From: Enterobacter cloacae subsp. cloacae ATCC 13047
GTDB taxonomy: Bacteria > Pseudomonadota > Gammaproteobacteria > Enterobacterales > Enterobacteriaceae
Reading direction: 5' to 3'
Assembly: GCF_000025565.1 (NCBI RefSeq)
Contig: NC_014121.1
Coordinates: forward strand, 434,001-498,000
Length of the DNA: 64,000 nucleotides
The position numbers and the translations under genes were made by a program. The notes under the pieces are model-generated. The model was not told the DNA's origin. It saw only the letters and a program-made list of their open reading frames with translations, and ran no database searches. Shown here one piece after another: positions 43,915 through 51,915 of the stretch (positions within the stretch are counted from its first letter, which is position 1; the number at the start of each line of letters is the position of its first letter).

Positions 43915-44280
43915 TCAGCAACATGACGTGTTGCCGCCACAGCAGCTTTTCCCCGGTGCCATGCCTGTTTTCTCCTGATTAAGCCCAAACCAGCGAGCCA
44001 GATCCTGCCGTGTCGGATAGCGACCAGACAGGACAAACTCGCCATCCAGCAAAATTAACGGCAGGCTTTCAGCACCGGAGCGCTCAAGAAAGGCTTTAAC
44101 TGACGGATTCTCAGCAAATGCCAGAGGTTGCTGCGACAGGTTAAAACGTTCCACCGACACACCCTGCTGTTTCAGCCACGTGACGTCTGCGGAAAATGAC
44201 ACCAGAGCCTGGTCCACTTCCGTCCCGCACACACCCGAACTGCAGCAAAGTGCCGGGTCATACACTGACAGTGTTTTCAT
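43915..44280 (-). CDS. arsD: ArsD, arsenic metallochaperone
   Basis: A 121-residue chaperone passing As(III) to ArsA. All expected cysteines are there: the vicinal pair plus third Cys in DPALCCSSGVCG, and the C-terminal pairs KSCCGGNTSCC. Thioredoxin-like fold with SLPLILLDGEFVLSGRYP. It lies 23 nt before arsA in the same operon. Confidence 0.96.
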   Translation of the reverse strand: MKTLSVYDPALCCSSGVCGTEVDQALVSFSADVTWLKQQGVSVERFNLSQQPLAFAENPSVKAFLERSGAESLPLILLDGEFVLSGRYPTRQDLARWFGLNQEKTGMAPGKSCCGGNTSCC

Positions 44281-44302
44281 TCTCTATTCCTTCAGGTTTC
44301 CG

Positions 44303-44782
44303 TTAAAAAATGGTTTCACCGATCCGGTTCAGTTCAGCCTGAAGACGCTCCTCAGGGCCCGACAGGACTGATGGCGCAAGCAACAGAAAGGCTTCAATCC
44401 GGCGACGAAGAATATGCCAGGCCTGTTCGAAAGCGGCATCGATCTCCTCATCACTTCCTGTAGTCTTATCAGGATCCTCGACTCCCCAGTGTGCCCTCAC
44501 CGCCGGAGCCAGATACGCAGGACAGGTTTCACCCGCCGCATTCCCGCACACCGTGATCACCACATCCGGGGTCACAGGGAGGTTGTTCCACGATTTGCTG
44601 TAATACCCATCCGTGGGTATCCCTTCTTTCCTGAGAAGAGCAAGAGCGCGGGGATGGACTTCACCTTTAGGCTGACTGCCTGCGCTGAAGGCGTGGTGCG
44701 CTTCCGGTGAAAGCGCATTAAACGTCGCTTCGGCCAGAATGGAACGACAGGAATTACCGGTACACAGAAAAAGAATATTCAT
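44303..44782 (-). CDS. arsC: Second LMW-phosphatase-fold arsenate reductase
   Basis: A 159-residue protein with P-loop FLCTGNSCRSILAEATF, FSAGSQPKGEVHPRAL, VITVCGNAAGETCPAYL and HWGVEDPD. This is another thioredoxin-type ArsC but clearly diverged from the one at 39727. It sits between arsR and arsD, 56 nt after arsR. Having it plus two further reductases downstream suggests the operon was built by fusing two ars clusters. Confidence 0.9.
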   Translation of the reverse strand: MNILFLCTGNSCRSILAEATFNALSPEAHHAFSAGSQPKGEVHPRALALLRKEGIPTDGYYSKSWNNLPVTPDVVITVCGNAAGETCPAYLAPAVRAHWGVEDPDKTTGSDEEIDAAFEQAWHILRRRIEAFLLLAPSVLSGPEERLQAELNRIGETIF

Positions 44783-44838
44783 AACATCACCATATAAATT
44801 CGTTAAAACATATATGTATGGATAAATTTTTTAATTTG

Positions 44839-45192
44839 TTAAAGACAAACCGCTCTGCCGCCGGTTGTGGCGCTGTTGCGGGCAATCCGCCCGGCCAGAA
44901 GCGAAATATCCTCTTTCTGACTGAGATAAGCCTGTTCAATGACAGCTGCCGCCCAGGCGGGCATATGCGCTGAAAGCCGGTAGTGGATCCATTTGCCTTC
45001 GCGGCGGTCAATAAGCAGTCCACTTTCCCGTAGCATGGAGAGATGGCGGGATATTTTGGGCTGAGATTCCTCAAGCGTTCCGCAAAGCTCACAAACACAG
45101 AGTTCTCCTGACGCCCTGAGTAACAGAACGATTTTCAGGCGAGTTTCATCCGAGAGATTCTTGAAAAGCTGAAGCGCAGTAATCGGGGCCAT
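44839..45192 (-). CDS. arsR: ArsR, arsenite-responsive repressor
   Basis: A 117-residue winged-helix repressor with the arsenite site ELCVCELC (Cys32, Cys34, Cys37) in the DNA-binding helix, as in R773/E. coli ArsR, and SQPKISRHLSMLRESGLL as recognition helix. First gene of the minus-strand ars operon. The divergent region carries an inverted repeat at 45251-45272 as probable operator. Confidence 0.95.
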   Translation of the reverse strand: MAPITALQLFKNLSDETRLKIVLLLRASGELCVCELCGTLEESQPKISRHLSMLRESGLLIDRREGKWIHYRLSAHMPAWAAAVIEQAYLSQKEDISLLAGRIARNSATTGGRAVCL

Positions 45193-45250
45193 AAATACTC
45201 CGGGGTTTTATTAGACTTCATCTTAGTCTTCGCTGTATTGATGTCAATAA

Positions 45251-45272
45251 CATATTCGATTTAATGAATATG
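45251..45272. promoter_or_regulatory. Inverted repeat, probable ArsR operator
   Basis: CATATTC (45251-45257) and GAATATG (45266-45272) form a 7-bp perfect inverted repeat with 8-nt spacing, centred 70 bp upstream of arsR and 50 bp upstream of the divergent small gene. ArsR-family repressors bind AT-rich repeats of this kind. Confidence 0.5.
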
Positions 45273-45311
45273 AATGACTATAATCAATAAGACTGAGCAA
45301 GGGAGGTCACA

Positions 45312-45494
45312 ATGCGTATCGAAAAAGTCACTGGCTGGCTATTCAGGCTGATCCCGGAACGCGTTTTTGACGCGTTATCCGGGATCGTATGTGCGGAAAT
45401 GGATGGTATTGCGCGTGACCGTCTGCCGGAACAGACTGAGCGGAAGGCCACACTCCCTGCAGCAGGGCAAGAGCGGCGAAAAAGAAATAACTGA
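45312..45494 (+). CDS. Hypothetical 60-residue protein divergent from arsR
   Basis: A small protein with a very good ribosome-binding site (AAGGGAGGTCACA before the ATG). N-terminal half is amphipathic/hydrophobic (VTGWLFRLIPERVFDALSGI), C-terminal half strongly basic and ending ERRKRNN. No family recognised. Shares the control region with arsR, so it may be arsenic-regulated. Confidence 0.55.
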   Translation: MRIEKVTGWLFRLIPERVFDALSGIVCAEMDGIARDRLPEQTERKATLPAAGQERRKRNN

Positions 45495-45498
45495 CCGG

Positions 45499-45618
45499 AT
45501 GCTGTCAGCCCGTCACATCGTCGGGCCCCCTGAATTGACCTCAGTCTGCCGTGAGGCCCTCAGGCGAATCCGACAGCATCTCTCCGGCAATTACGGACAT
45601 ATCAAGAGAACGCTTTAA
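45499..45618 (+). CDS. Possible 39-residue peptide coupled to the sigma factor gene
   Basis: MLSARHIVGPPELTSVCREA continues to KRTL and a stop whose last base is the first base of the sigma factor ATG (TAATG). Its ribosome-binding site is poor. The tight coupling is the main reason to list it. Confidence 0.3.
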   Translation: MLSARHIVGPPELTSVCREALRRIRQHLSGNYGHIKRTL

Positions 45619-46160
45619 TGGTGCAACCGACAGGCTCACTACCTTGCCTGATGAAGGCATGGAAGATGCATGAACACGAACTTTATTGCTGGTTACTCAG
45701 ACAAACGGGTAATCAGGCTGATACTGATGATCTGATACAGGAAACCTTCCTCCGGGCAATACGTCAACAGAGAAAATTCTGTTCCATTGTAAATACAAGA
45801 GCCTGGCTGTTTGAGGTTGCCCGGCATCTGGTTATTGATAAAAGCCGGCGGCAGCGCCCATATCAGCCTCTCCACGATGGTGTATGCATACAGGATAATG
45901 CCCCTGAAACTGTCGATTCACTCGCTGAATGTCTGCCCCGTATACTGGATAAAATGACAGAGGATGATCGAACTATCCTTACTCTTTGCGATCTGGAAGG
46001 GATGAAACAGGCCGATTTTGCAGACCGAAGCGGTCTCACGCTTGCTGCAACCAAATCGAGATTATTACGGGCGAGAGAGAGATTGCATAAGAAACTCTCC
46101 AGTGATTGTCAGGTCAGACTGGATGAGTATGGTCGGGTATGTTGTTTTACTCCCCGATGA
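45618..46160 (+). CDS. ECF-type RNA polymerase sigma factor (SigZ-like)
   Basis: A 180-residue sigma-70 family protein with region 2 (DTDDLIQETFLRAIRQQRKF, WLFEVARHLVIDKSRRQRPY) and region 4 (TLCDLEGMKQADFADRSGLT, then AATKSRLLRARERLHKKL). The end VRLDEYGRVCCFTPR has a Cys pair that could respond to thiol-reactive metalloid. No anti-sigma gene is adjacent. It lies directly upstream of the permease/thioredoxin pair, so it may control those genes. In-frame ATGs at 45651 and 45666 are alternative starts. Confidence 0.85.
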   Translation: MVQPTGSLPCLMKAWKMHEHELYCWLLRQTGNQADTDDLIQETFLRAIRQQRKFCSIVNTRAWLFEVARHLVIDKSRRQRPYQPLHDGVCIQDNAPETVDSLAECLPRILDKMTEDDRTILTLCDLEGMKQADFADRSGLTLAATKSRLLRARERLHKKLSSDCQVRLDEYGRVCCFTPR

Positions 46161-46239
46161 AGACTTCCGGACTCAGAAAGAAACTATTTCTGTTGCACTG
46201 CATATGTATATTGCACAGGTGGTTACGTTATCAGAATAG

Positions 46240-46364
46240 AGAATGTAGCGAAATCCTGCTCAGGTTAACATTTCTCAGCAAGGGAAATTAAATCGAGAAA
46301 ACCGGCATCCTTTTCTGTTAAACAGCGTCTTCCAAAGTAACAACCATCGTGAGGCCTGTTCGTT
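46240..46364. other. Intergenic region upstream of the permease gene
   Basis: Small non-coding gap. It should hold the permease promoter, possibly one read by the adjacent ECF sigma factor. No -35/-10 pair was assigned. Confidence 0.35.
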
Positions 46365-47366
46365 ATGTTCCAGATTTTCACAGATTTTGCCACCTGGCTG
46401 GTCTATCAACGACTTAATCTGAGTCCTGCCACCAAACTGGGGGATGCGCTCCATTTTTTTGTCGAAGACGTGAGCAAGATTTTCGTTCTGTTGCTGGTCT
46501 TGATCTACTTCGTAGCCATGTTACGGGCATCGCTGGATGTCGGGAGGGTAAGAGATTATCTTGCAGGTAAACATCGGGGGGTGGGGTATTTACTGGGATC
46601 CTGCTTCGGTGCCATTACCCCGTTCTGCTCCTGCTCAAGTATCCCGGTATTTCTGGGATTTACTTCGGCTGGTATTCCCCTCGGAATTACCATGGCCTTT
46701 CTCATCACCTCCCCACTTATCAATGAAGTCGCCGTCCTGCTTCTGGTCAGCCTGCTCGGATGGAGGTTCACGCTCATTTATATTGTTGTCGGAATGGCTG
46801 TTGGTATAGCTGGCGGTGCTTTTCTTGATCGGATTAAGGCCGAACGCTGGTTAGCCGACTTTGCCGCTGACGCCCTCAGAGACGGGCAGCAACATCAAAC
46901 TGCTGTGATCCGACAATCTACCGGGACACCGCATATGTCTCTCTCAAAGCGACATGCCTTTGCTAAAGATGAAACGCTCACCATTTTTAAACGTGTCTGG
47001 CTCTGGGTCATTCTCGGTGTAGGACTTGGCGCTGCACTGCATGGATTTGTGCCGGACGGATGGATCGCATCGCATCTTGGTGCCGGTCAGTGGTGGAGCG
47101 TTCCGGTAGCCGTACTGGTTGGCATACCACTCTATTCCAATGCGACCGGTGTGATCCCCGTGATGGAAAGCCTGATTACTAACGGCCTGCCAGTGGGTAC
47201 AGCACTGGCTTTTTGCATGAGCACTGTCGCAGTCAGCTTCCCTGAGTTCGTTCTGCTCAAACAAGTGATGAAGTGGCAATTACTCTGCATCCTGCTGTTG
47301 CTGTTGTTGACCTCATTCACACTGGTTGGCTGGGTTTTTAACGTCGTATTCCCGCTGGTTTCCTGA
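46365..47366 (+). CDS. ArsP/YraQ-like permease (PF03773 type)
   Basis: A 333-residue integral membrane protein with about eight helices in two repeats. Each carries the family motif: PFCSCSSIPVFLGFTSAGIP with LITSPLINEVA, and GIPLYSNATGVIPVMESLI with STVAVSFPEFVLLK. The Cys-Ser-Cys in the first motif is typical of permeases exporting trivalent organoarsenicals (ArsP) and related proteins. Pairing with a small CxxC thioredoxin is common. Start ATG 46365 behind GTGAGGCC. Substrate is inferred from context only. Confidence 0.85.
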   Translation: MFQIFTDFATWLVYQRLNLSPATKLGDALHFFVEDVSKIFVLLLVLIYFVAMLRASLDVGRVRDYLAGKHRGVGYLLGSCFGAITPFCSCSSIPVFLGFTSAGIPLGITMAFLITSPLINEVAVLLLVSLLGWRFTLIYIVVGMAVGIAGGAFLDRIKAERWLADFAADALRDGQQHQTAVIRQSTGTPHMSLSKRHAFAKDETLTIFKRVWLWVILGVGLGAALHGFVPDGWIASHLGAGQWWSVPVAVLVGIPLYSNATGVIPVMESLITNGLPVGTALAFCMSTVAVSFPEFVLLKQVMKWQLLCILLLLLLTSFTLVGWVFNVVFPLVS

Positions 47367-47379
47367 GGAGGATTATAAA

Positions 47380-47610
47380 ATGAAGCATGTAAAAGTACTG
47401 GGTACAGGTTGTTCCAGTTGTAAAACAACCATCCGGCTTATCCAGCAAGTAGCTGATGAGCGAGGCGTCGCTATTCAGCTTGAAAAAGTGGAGTCACTAC
47501 CTGAAATAATGAAATACAAAGTGATGTCGACACCGGCAGTCGTCATTAATGACATCGTTGTACACGCCGGAGGAATACCGTCAAAAGACATTATCGAAAG
47601 CTGGCTCTGA
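47380..47610 (+). CDS. Small thioredoxin-like redox protein (CSSC)
   Basis: A 76-residue thioredoxin-fold protein of the redox-active-disulfide-protein-2 type (TIGR00412-like): KVLGTGCSSCKTTIRLIQ, then MKYKVMSTPAVVINDIVVHA with the cis-Pro. It starts 13 nt after the permease with AGGAGGATTATAAA. It may reduce or pass metalloid to the permease or serve an arsenate reductase. Confidence 0.9.
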   Translation: MKHVKVLGTGCSSCKTTIRLIQQVADERGVAIQLEKVESLPEIMKYKVMSTPAVVINDIVVHAGGIPSKDIIESWL

Positions 47611-47638
47611 TCTGCAGGATGTGAACCCTGCAGATCAG
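47607..47638 (+). terminator. Hairpin at the end of the permease-thioredoxin unit
   Basis: CTGATCTGCAGG (47607-47618) is exactly complementary to CCTGCAGATCAG (47627-47638) with an 8-nt loop; it contains the thioredoxin stop codon. No T tract follows. Confidence 0.6.
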
Positions 47639-47720
47639 AGAGAGATGTAAAGATCAGGCCCGGAGCTTATGTCTTCACCTCCGGGTCGCTCTAACGCAGC
47701 AGATAAAATTCAAACTCTGA

Positions 47721-47924
47721 TTATTCGTTCAAACTCTGACGCTCCGCTTCAAGCCCTAGGATCCGGAGGCACATCTGCTCAATAAGCTCAGGAGTAAACG
47801 TTTTTTTAAAACGAGCGATGACTTCAGCGTCAGTGTCATCCATATATTTTAAGGGCTTCTTAAATGCCATGATGCTAAGCCGGGCAAGCGCCAGAAGTTC
47901 AGCAGTCATAAGGGCTTTCTGCAT
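47721..47924 (-). CDS. Hypothetical 67-residue protein
   Basis: Not recognised. Helical and soluble (ALMTAELLALARLSIMAFKK, TDAEVIARFKKTFTPELIEQ). AAGGAAAGGCGACAAT precedes the ATG. Isolated on the minus strand downstream of the SulP-UspA operon, separated from it by a hairpin. Confidence 0.45.
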   Translation of the reverse strand: MQKALMTAELLALARLSIMAFKKPLKYMDDTDAEVIARFKKTFTPELIEQMCLRILGLEAERQSLNE

Positions 47925-47980
47925 ATTGTCGCCTTTCCTTCCCGATTCAGGGTTCTAATAACCATCTGGAATTAAGCGTT

Positions 47981-47998
47981 CCCGGAGTTTCCTCCGGG
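47981..47998 (-). terminator. Hairpin after the SulP-UspA operon
   Basis: CCCGGAG (47981-47987) pairs with CTCCGGG (47992-47998); on the minus strand the loop is GAAA, a stable tetraloop. It lies 7 nt beyond the UspA stop. Weak T content afterwards. Confidence 0.45.
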
Positions 47999-48005
47999 TG
48001 TCGGC

Positions 48006-48851
48006 TTATCTGAGCATTAACAGGGGGACACGGGTCTGTTCGATCATCGCAGTGGTGTTACTGCCGATGAAAAAACGTCGCAGGGAAGAGTGGCCATATG
48101 CACCCATGACAATCAGATCCACATTGTTGTCTGAGGCGTAACGGCAGAGCGCCTCCGGTACCGAACGCCCTTCAGCTAACCGGGATATCGCACTGATACC
48201 TGAGGTCTGCAGACTACGCCGCGCCTCTTCGAGAGTATGAGCATCTCCGTTAACCATAACGACATGGCACTCCATTCCTAACAGCAGGGGACTGAGCGTA
48301 AGACGACGCAGGTTTCTCCGGCTTTCCTCGCTGCCATCAAACGCAAACATGGCTTTTGAAGGGGGAGTAAAAGTTTCCGGTACAATCAATACCGGCTTTT
48401 TCTGCAGGCGGATAATACTCTCCAGATTACTGCCAACCGGGTTCTGTGTCCCCCGGCGCCCGAGTATCATCAGGCGAATATCCTTCAGATCAGCCAGGAT
48501 GATATCCAGTGCTCCATGTTTCTGAAGTTGCTGAACATCCGGGATACCGATCTGGCTGAGCAGTTCCGCGCATCCGGCAAGAATGGCGCGTCCCTGAGTC
48601 ATCAACAGGCGGTTGCGCTCCCCTTCTATCCGGACAAGCTCCTGCGTCAGTTGCTCCCGGCTGTCAATACCGATAGCCCCTGTCAGGTCCGAAACAGCCG
48701 GTTGTTCGTTTTTTTCCAGCACATGCAGCAGGGCAAGAGGAACGTCAAGCTTTCCTGCAACCCAGGCCGCATATTCACACACAGCGCGTGTAGATGACGA
48801 TCCATCCACGCAGGCAATAATGGTGTTGTTCATATCATTAATTCCTGACAT
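48006..48851 (-). CDS. Tandem universal stress protein (UspA family)
   Basis: A 281-residue protein with two Usp domains: IIACVDGSSSTRAVCEYAAW at the N-terminus, and a second ending VDLIVMGAYGHSSLRRFFIG with the G-x2-G-x9-G(S/T) nucleotide motif; the first domain has ILGRRGTQNPVGSNLESII. It probably modulates the SulP transporter, to which it is coupled: its ATG overlaps the sulP TAA (TAATG) and GGGAGGT lies inside sulP's end. Confidence 0.9.
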   Translation of the reverse strand: MSGINDMNNTIIACVDGSSSTRAVCEYAAWVAGKLDVPLALLHVLEKNEQPAVSDLTGAIGIDSREQLTQELVRIEGERNRLLMTQGRAILAGCAELLSQIGIPDVQQLQKHGALDIILADLKDIRLMILGRRGTQNPVGSNLESIIRLQKKPVLIVPETFTPPSKAMFAFDGSEESRRNLRRLTLSPLLLGMECHVVMVNGDAHTLEEARRSLQTSGISAISRLAEGRSVPEALCRYASDNNVDLIVMGAYGHSSLRRFFIGSNTTAMIEQTRVPLLMLR

Positions 48852-50329
48852 TAATGACCTCCCATCAGTTTTTCGACTTCTTCGGGTTTATCGTGAACAC
48901 CAAAGCGATCAACGATAGTACGGGTTGCTTCGTTCATCCCGCGGATCTCAACTTCAGTTCCTTCTCTGCGGAATTTAATCACCACCTTATCCAGTGCGCT
49001 GACAGACGTGATATCCCAGAAATGGGCTTGCGCAACATCAATGACAACTTTCTCTACCGCTTCGCGAAAATCAAAATACGCCATAAAGCGGTCGGCGGAG
49101 GCAAAAAACACCTGTCCGGTGACCTTATAGAACCGGGTATCCTTCTTCAGTTCTGAAGAGACAACCAGAAAACGCGCCACTTTAGTGGCAAAATTCAGGG
49201 AAGCGATCAGGACACCAGTCAGTACCCCGAATGCCAGATTATGAGTGGCCACCACCACCACGACCGTTGCCAGCATCACCACGCTGGTAGAAATTGGATG
49301 GCTTTTAAGATCTGCAACTGAACGCCATGAAAAGGTACCAATCGAAACCATGATCATCACGGCGACCAGTGCGGCCATAGGGATTTGGGAGACCAGGTCC
49401 CTGAGGAATACCACCATGCACAGCAGGACCACACCGGCAGTAAGGGTGGAAAGGCGGCCCCGCCCGCCAGATTTTACGTTAATAACGGATTGTCCAATCA
49501 TTGCACAGCCCGCCATTCCCCCGATAAAGGGTGTGCAGATATTGGCGATGCCCTGAGCCTTGCATTCCCTGTTTTTGTCACTGGGTGTATCCGTCATATC
49601 GTCCACAATAGTGGCCGTCATCATTGATTCCAGTAACCCTACAACGGCGAGGCCTGCGGAGTACGGGAGAATAATCAGGAGGGTATCGAGATTCAGCGGG
49701 ATATCTGGCAACAGGAAGACCGGCAGACTGTCAGGCAGTTTGCCCATATCCCCGACAGTACGAACGTCCAGATGTAACCACATGGCAATCGCCGTCAGCA
49801 CCACGATACAGACAAGGGGTGAGGGGATTGTTTTATTCAGATACGGGAAAAGGTAGATGATGGCGAGACCACCTGCTGTCATGGCATAAACATGCCAGGT
49901 CACATTGGTGAGTTCAGGTAGCTGCGCCATGAAAATCAGGATCGCGAGTGCATTAACGAATCCGGTCACCACGGAGCGTGAGACGAAGCGCATAAGCCCG
50001 CCGAGCTTCAGATAGCCAGCTATCAGCTGGAATACGCCGGTCAGTATGGAGGCCGCCAGTAAGTACTGCAGACCATGGTCTTTCACCAGGGTCACCATCA
50101 GGAGCGCCATTGCCCCCGTGGATGAAGATATCATCGCCGGGCGACCACCAAAGAAGGCCATAACCAGCGGGATACAGAAGGCGGAGTAAAGTCCCACCTG
50201 AGGATCAACACCGGCAATAATGGAAAAGGCGATCGCTTCAGGAATGAGTGCGAGCGCGACAACAATACCAGCCAGCACGTCACCACGGACGTTACCCAGC
50301 CAGTCCCTACGCGTCGAGGACAGCAACAT
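48851..50329 (-). CDS. SulP-family anion transporter with STAS domain
   Basis: A 492-residue SLC26/SulP transporter. Conserved N-terminal DVLAGIVVALALIPEAIAFS and a loop SSSTGAMALLMVTLV; about 12-14 helices in a 7+7 fold; MAGCAMIGQSVINVKSGGRG after the middle. A C-terminal STAS domain is at about residues 395-480 (FASADRFMAYFDFREAVEKV). Substrate could be sulfate, bicarbonate or another oxyanion; sequence does not say. Coupled to UspA downstream. Confidence 0.92.
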   Translation of the reverse strand: MLLSSTRRDWLGNVRGDVLAGIVVALALIPEAIAFSIIAGVDPQVGLYSAFCIPLVMAFFGGRPAMISSSTGAMALLMVTLVKDHGLQYLLAASILTGVFQLIAGYLKLGGLMRFVSRSVVTGFVNALAILIFMAQLPELTNVTWHVYAMTAGGLAIIYLFPYLNKTIPSPLVCIVVLTAIAMWLHLDVRTVGDMGKLPDSLPVFLLPDIPLNLDTLLIILPYSAGLAVVGLLESMMTATIVDDMTDTPSDKNRECKAQGIANICTPFIGGMAGCAMIGQSVINVKSGGRGRLSTLTAGVVLLCMVVFLRDLVSQIPMAALVAVMIMVSIGTFSWRSVADLKSHPISTSVVMLATVVVVVATHNLAFGVLTGVLIASLNFATKVARFLVVSSELKKDTRFYKVTGQVFFASADRFMAYFDFREAVEKVVIDVAQAHFWDITSVSALDKVVIKFRREGTEVEIRGMNEATRTIVDRFGVHDKPEEVEKLMGGH

Positions 50330-51081
50330 AGTAATTTCTCAATTTTTAGATGGAGTTAGCCCCGGAGGACATAAGTTTCAAATACGATAAAACACATCCG
50401 CAGACGGGATGTTATTGCGTGCGTTCTGAGGCTCGCTCAGTACGGCGGAGGAAGGAAAAACTCAGGGTGGCGTAATGCGCATGATCAGCAGGTAAATCCT
50501 CGAAAGCAGGTACTCAGCCCTTAGTGAACAGAATAAGCCAGCGTAATGTACTTTAGTGCTGACCACATGCTCTGCAGGATGCAGAGTCTCTCTACTATAA
50601 ACGAAAATACAACACGATCAATGCACAGGCTCCGTATGGGCAGTTCAGGCACCAGAATATGACTGTCGGTGATCAAGGTAACCGCATGCATGTCTTGATA
50701 TCAGAACGATTACGTTTCCAGAACATACCCTACGCTGATTAAAAAGCGGTCTTACCGTACAATAATTTTCTATATCTAAACTGCCCCCTGTAACATCGAC
50801 CTTTTCCCGCAGGGTTGAAAAATCTCCCTCAGATGGCCAGTTACAGGGGATATCGCGGACTTTTGCTATTAATTAAACCTGTCGCGATGCTGTCAGAACT
50901 TACAATGTGACAGAGAGACACAGCGAGTGAAGAGGGAAATCATTTTGACGCTTTTCGAGCTACGAGTGGTGCTAACCGGAATATTACCCCCTGATTTTTC
51001 AGGAGGACGTTATTTTTCTGTGATGTGAATCTAATCTATTTTTAACAGATATCCTTCCCGTGGTCTTCTCAGGATAATCGC
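50330..51081. other. 750-bp intergenic region
   Basis: I see no convincing gene on either strand and no strong repeat. It lies between the divergent sulP and a small + strand gene and must hold their promoters. Its composition is AT-richer than the flanks. An undetected small RNA is possible. Confidence 0.4.
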
Positions 51082-51309
51082 ATGAAAAATGTACTTGTTT
51101 TCTTTAACTCTCAACCCGCTGAATTAGTAAAAACCCTGAGGGAAGTCAATATCATCAGGCGCGTATACCCGAACGGGGAAGAAGCTCATCTCAAAATCAT
51201 GCTTTCCGGCATGCACTCCGTTGGACGAAAGAAATGTGAGATTTTCATAGCATCAGACAGAGACCTGAAGCATGACGAAATTATAACTGCTGCGAATACT
51301 CTGCTGTGA
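51082..51309 (+). CDS. Hypothetical 75-residue protein
   Basis: Not recognised. Short alpha/beta protein (KNVLVFFNSQPAELVKTLRE, GEEAHLKIMLSGMHSVGRKK, DRDLKHDEIITAANTLL). CAGGATAATCGC precedes the ATG. Stands alone in a sparsely coding stretch. Confidence 0.5.
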   Translation: MKNVLVFFNSQPAELVKTLREVNIIRRVYPNGEEAHLKIMLSGMHSVGRKKCEIFIASDRDLKHDEIITAANTLL

Positions 51310-51540
51310 ACTGAACCTTTATCGTATCAGGGGATTTACAGCTACGGATACGATGAATTTTCGTTAAGATATCCGAAAACTCCGGATGTCTCAGACTGCA
51401 AGCGTTGAACTCTGATGTCAGCACTTTAATTGAGTCACAGATAGTATCCGCGTTCCTTCCCTTCATCTTCCCCTGCTCTGCTACACACTTACAGACTCAA
51501 GGGCAAAGCAAAAAAATCCTCCGCCGGTGAGCAGAGTATA

Positions 51541-51582
51541 TTGCATATGCCACTTTACGAGTGTATATATGGCATATGCCAA
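51541..51582. promoter_or_regulatory. Paired GCATATGCC palindromes, probable operator of the DUF134 gene
   Basis: TTGCATATGCCA at 51541-51552 and TGGCATATGCCAA at 51570-51582 are two copies of the same palindrome (GGCATATGCC is perfect at 51571-51580), 29 bp apart. They lie immediately upstream of the ribosome-binding site AAGGAG and the ATG at 51595. The DUF134 protein has a helix-turn-helix and could bind here. Confidence 0.55.
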
Positions 51583-51594
51583 TAAGGAGCCTTC

Positions 51595-51915
51595 ATGCCA
51601 AGACCCAGAATTCCCCGTAACATTTGTGGCCGCCCTGCGGATACCTGTTTTAAGCCCAATGCGCGACCGATGAGCCAGCTTGAACATGTTCATTTAAAAG
51701 AAGATGAGTTTGAAGCGTTACGACTGGTCGATTTACTGGGCATGCAACAGCAGGAAGCGGCTGTTGCAATGGGGGTTTCAAGGCAGACACTGGCCAATGT
51801 CCTGAAAGCAGCCCGTTTTAAGGTTGTGGACTGTCTCACTCAGGGCAAGGCCTTAATAATGCACTCTGAAAGGGAAGGAGTTACACAAGATGATCACAGC
51901 CATTCCAGTGAATGA
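51595..51915 (+). CDS. DUF134 family DNA-binding protein
   Basis: A 106-residue protein starting MPRPRIPRNICGRPADTCFK, the DUF134 signature, then HVHLKEDEFEALRLVDLLGM and a sigma-70-region-4-like helix-turn-helix (QQQEAAVAMGVSRQTLANVL). Conserved N-terminal cysteines may bind a metal or cluster. It overlaps the NifX-like gene by 26 nt; the two families are commonly paired. Confidence 0.9.
   Translation: MPRPRIPRNICGRPADTCFKPNARPMSQLEHVHLKEDEFEALRLVDLLGMQQQEAAVAMGVSRQTLANVLKAARFKVVDCLTQGKALIMHSEREGVTQDDHSHSSE

Noticed and set aside
46018..46239. 73-codon + strand frame overlapping the end of the sigma factor gene
   Set aside because: It is out of frame within a well-supported sigma factor and has no start signal.
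51281..51466. 61-codon minus-strand frame between the 75-residue gene and DUF134
   Set aside because: Start-to-Shine-Dalgarno spacing is poor and it overlaps the stop of the + strand gene; not enough to call a gene.
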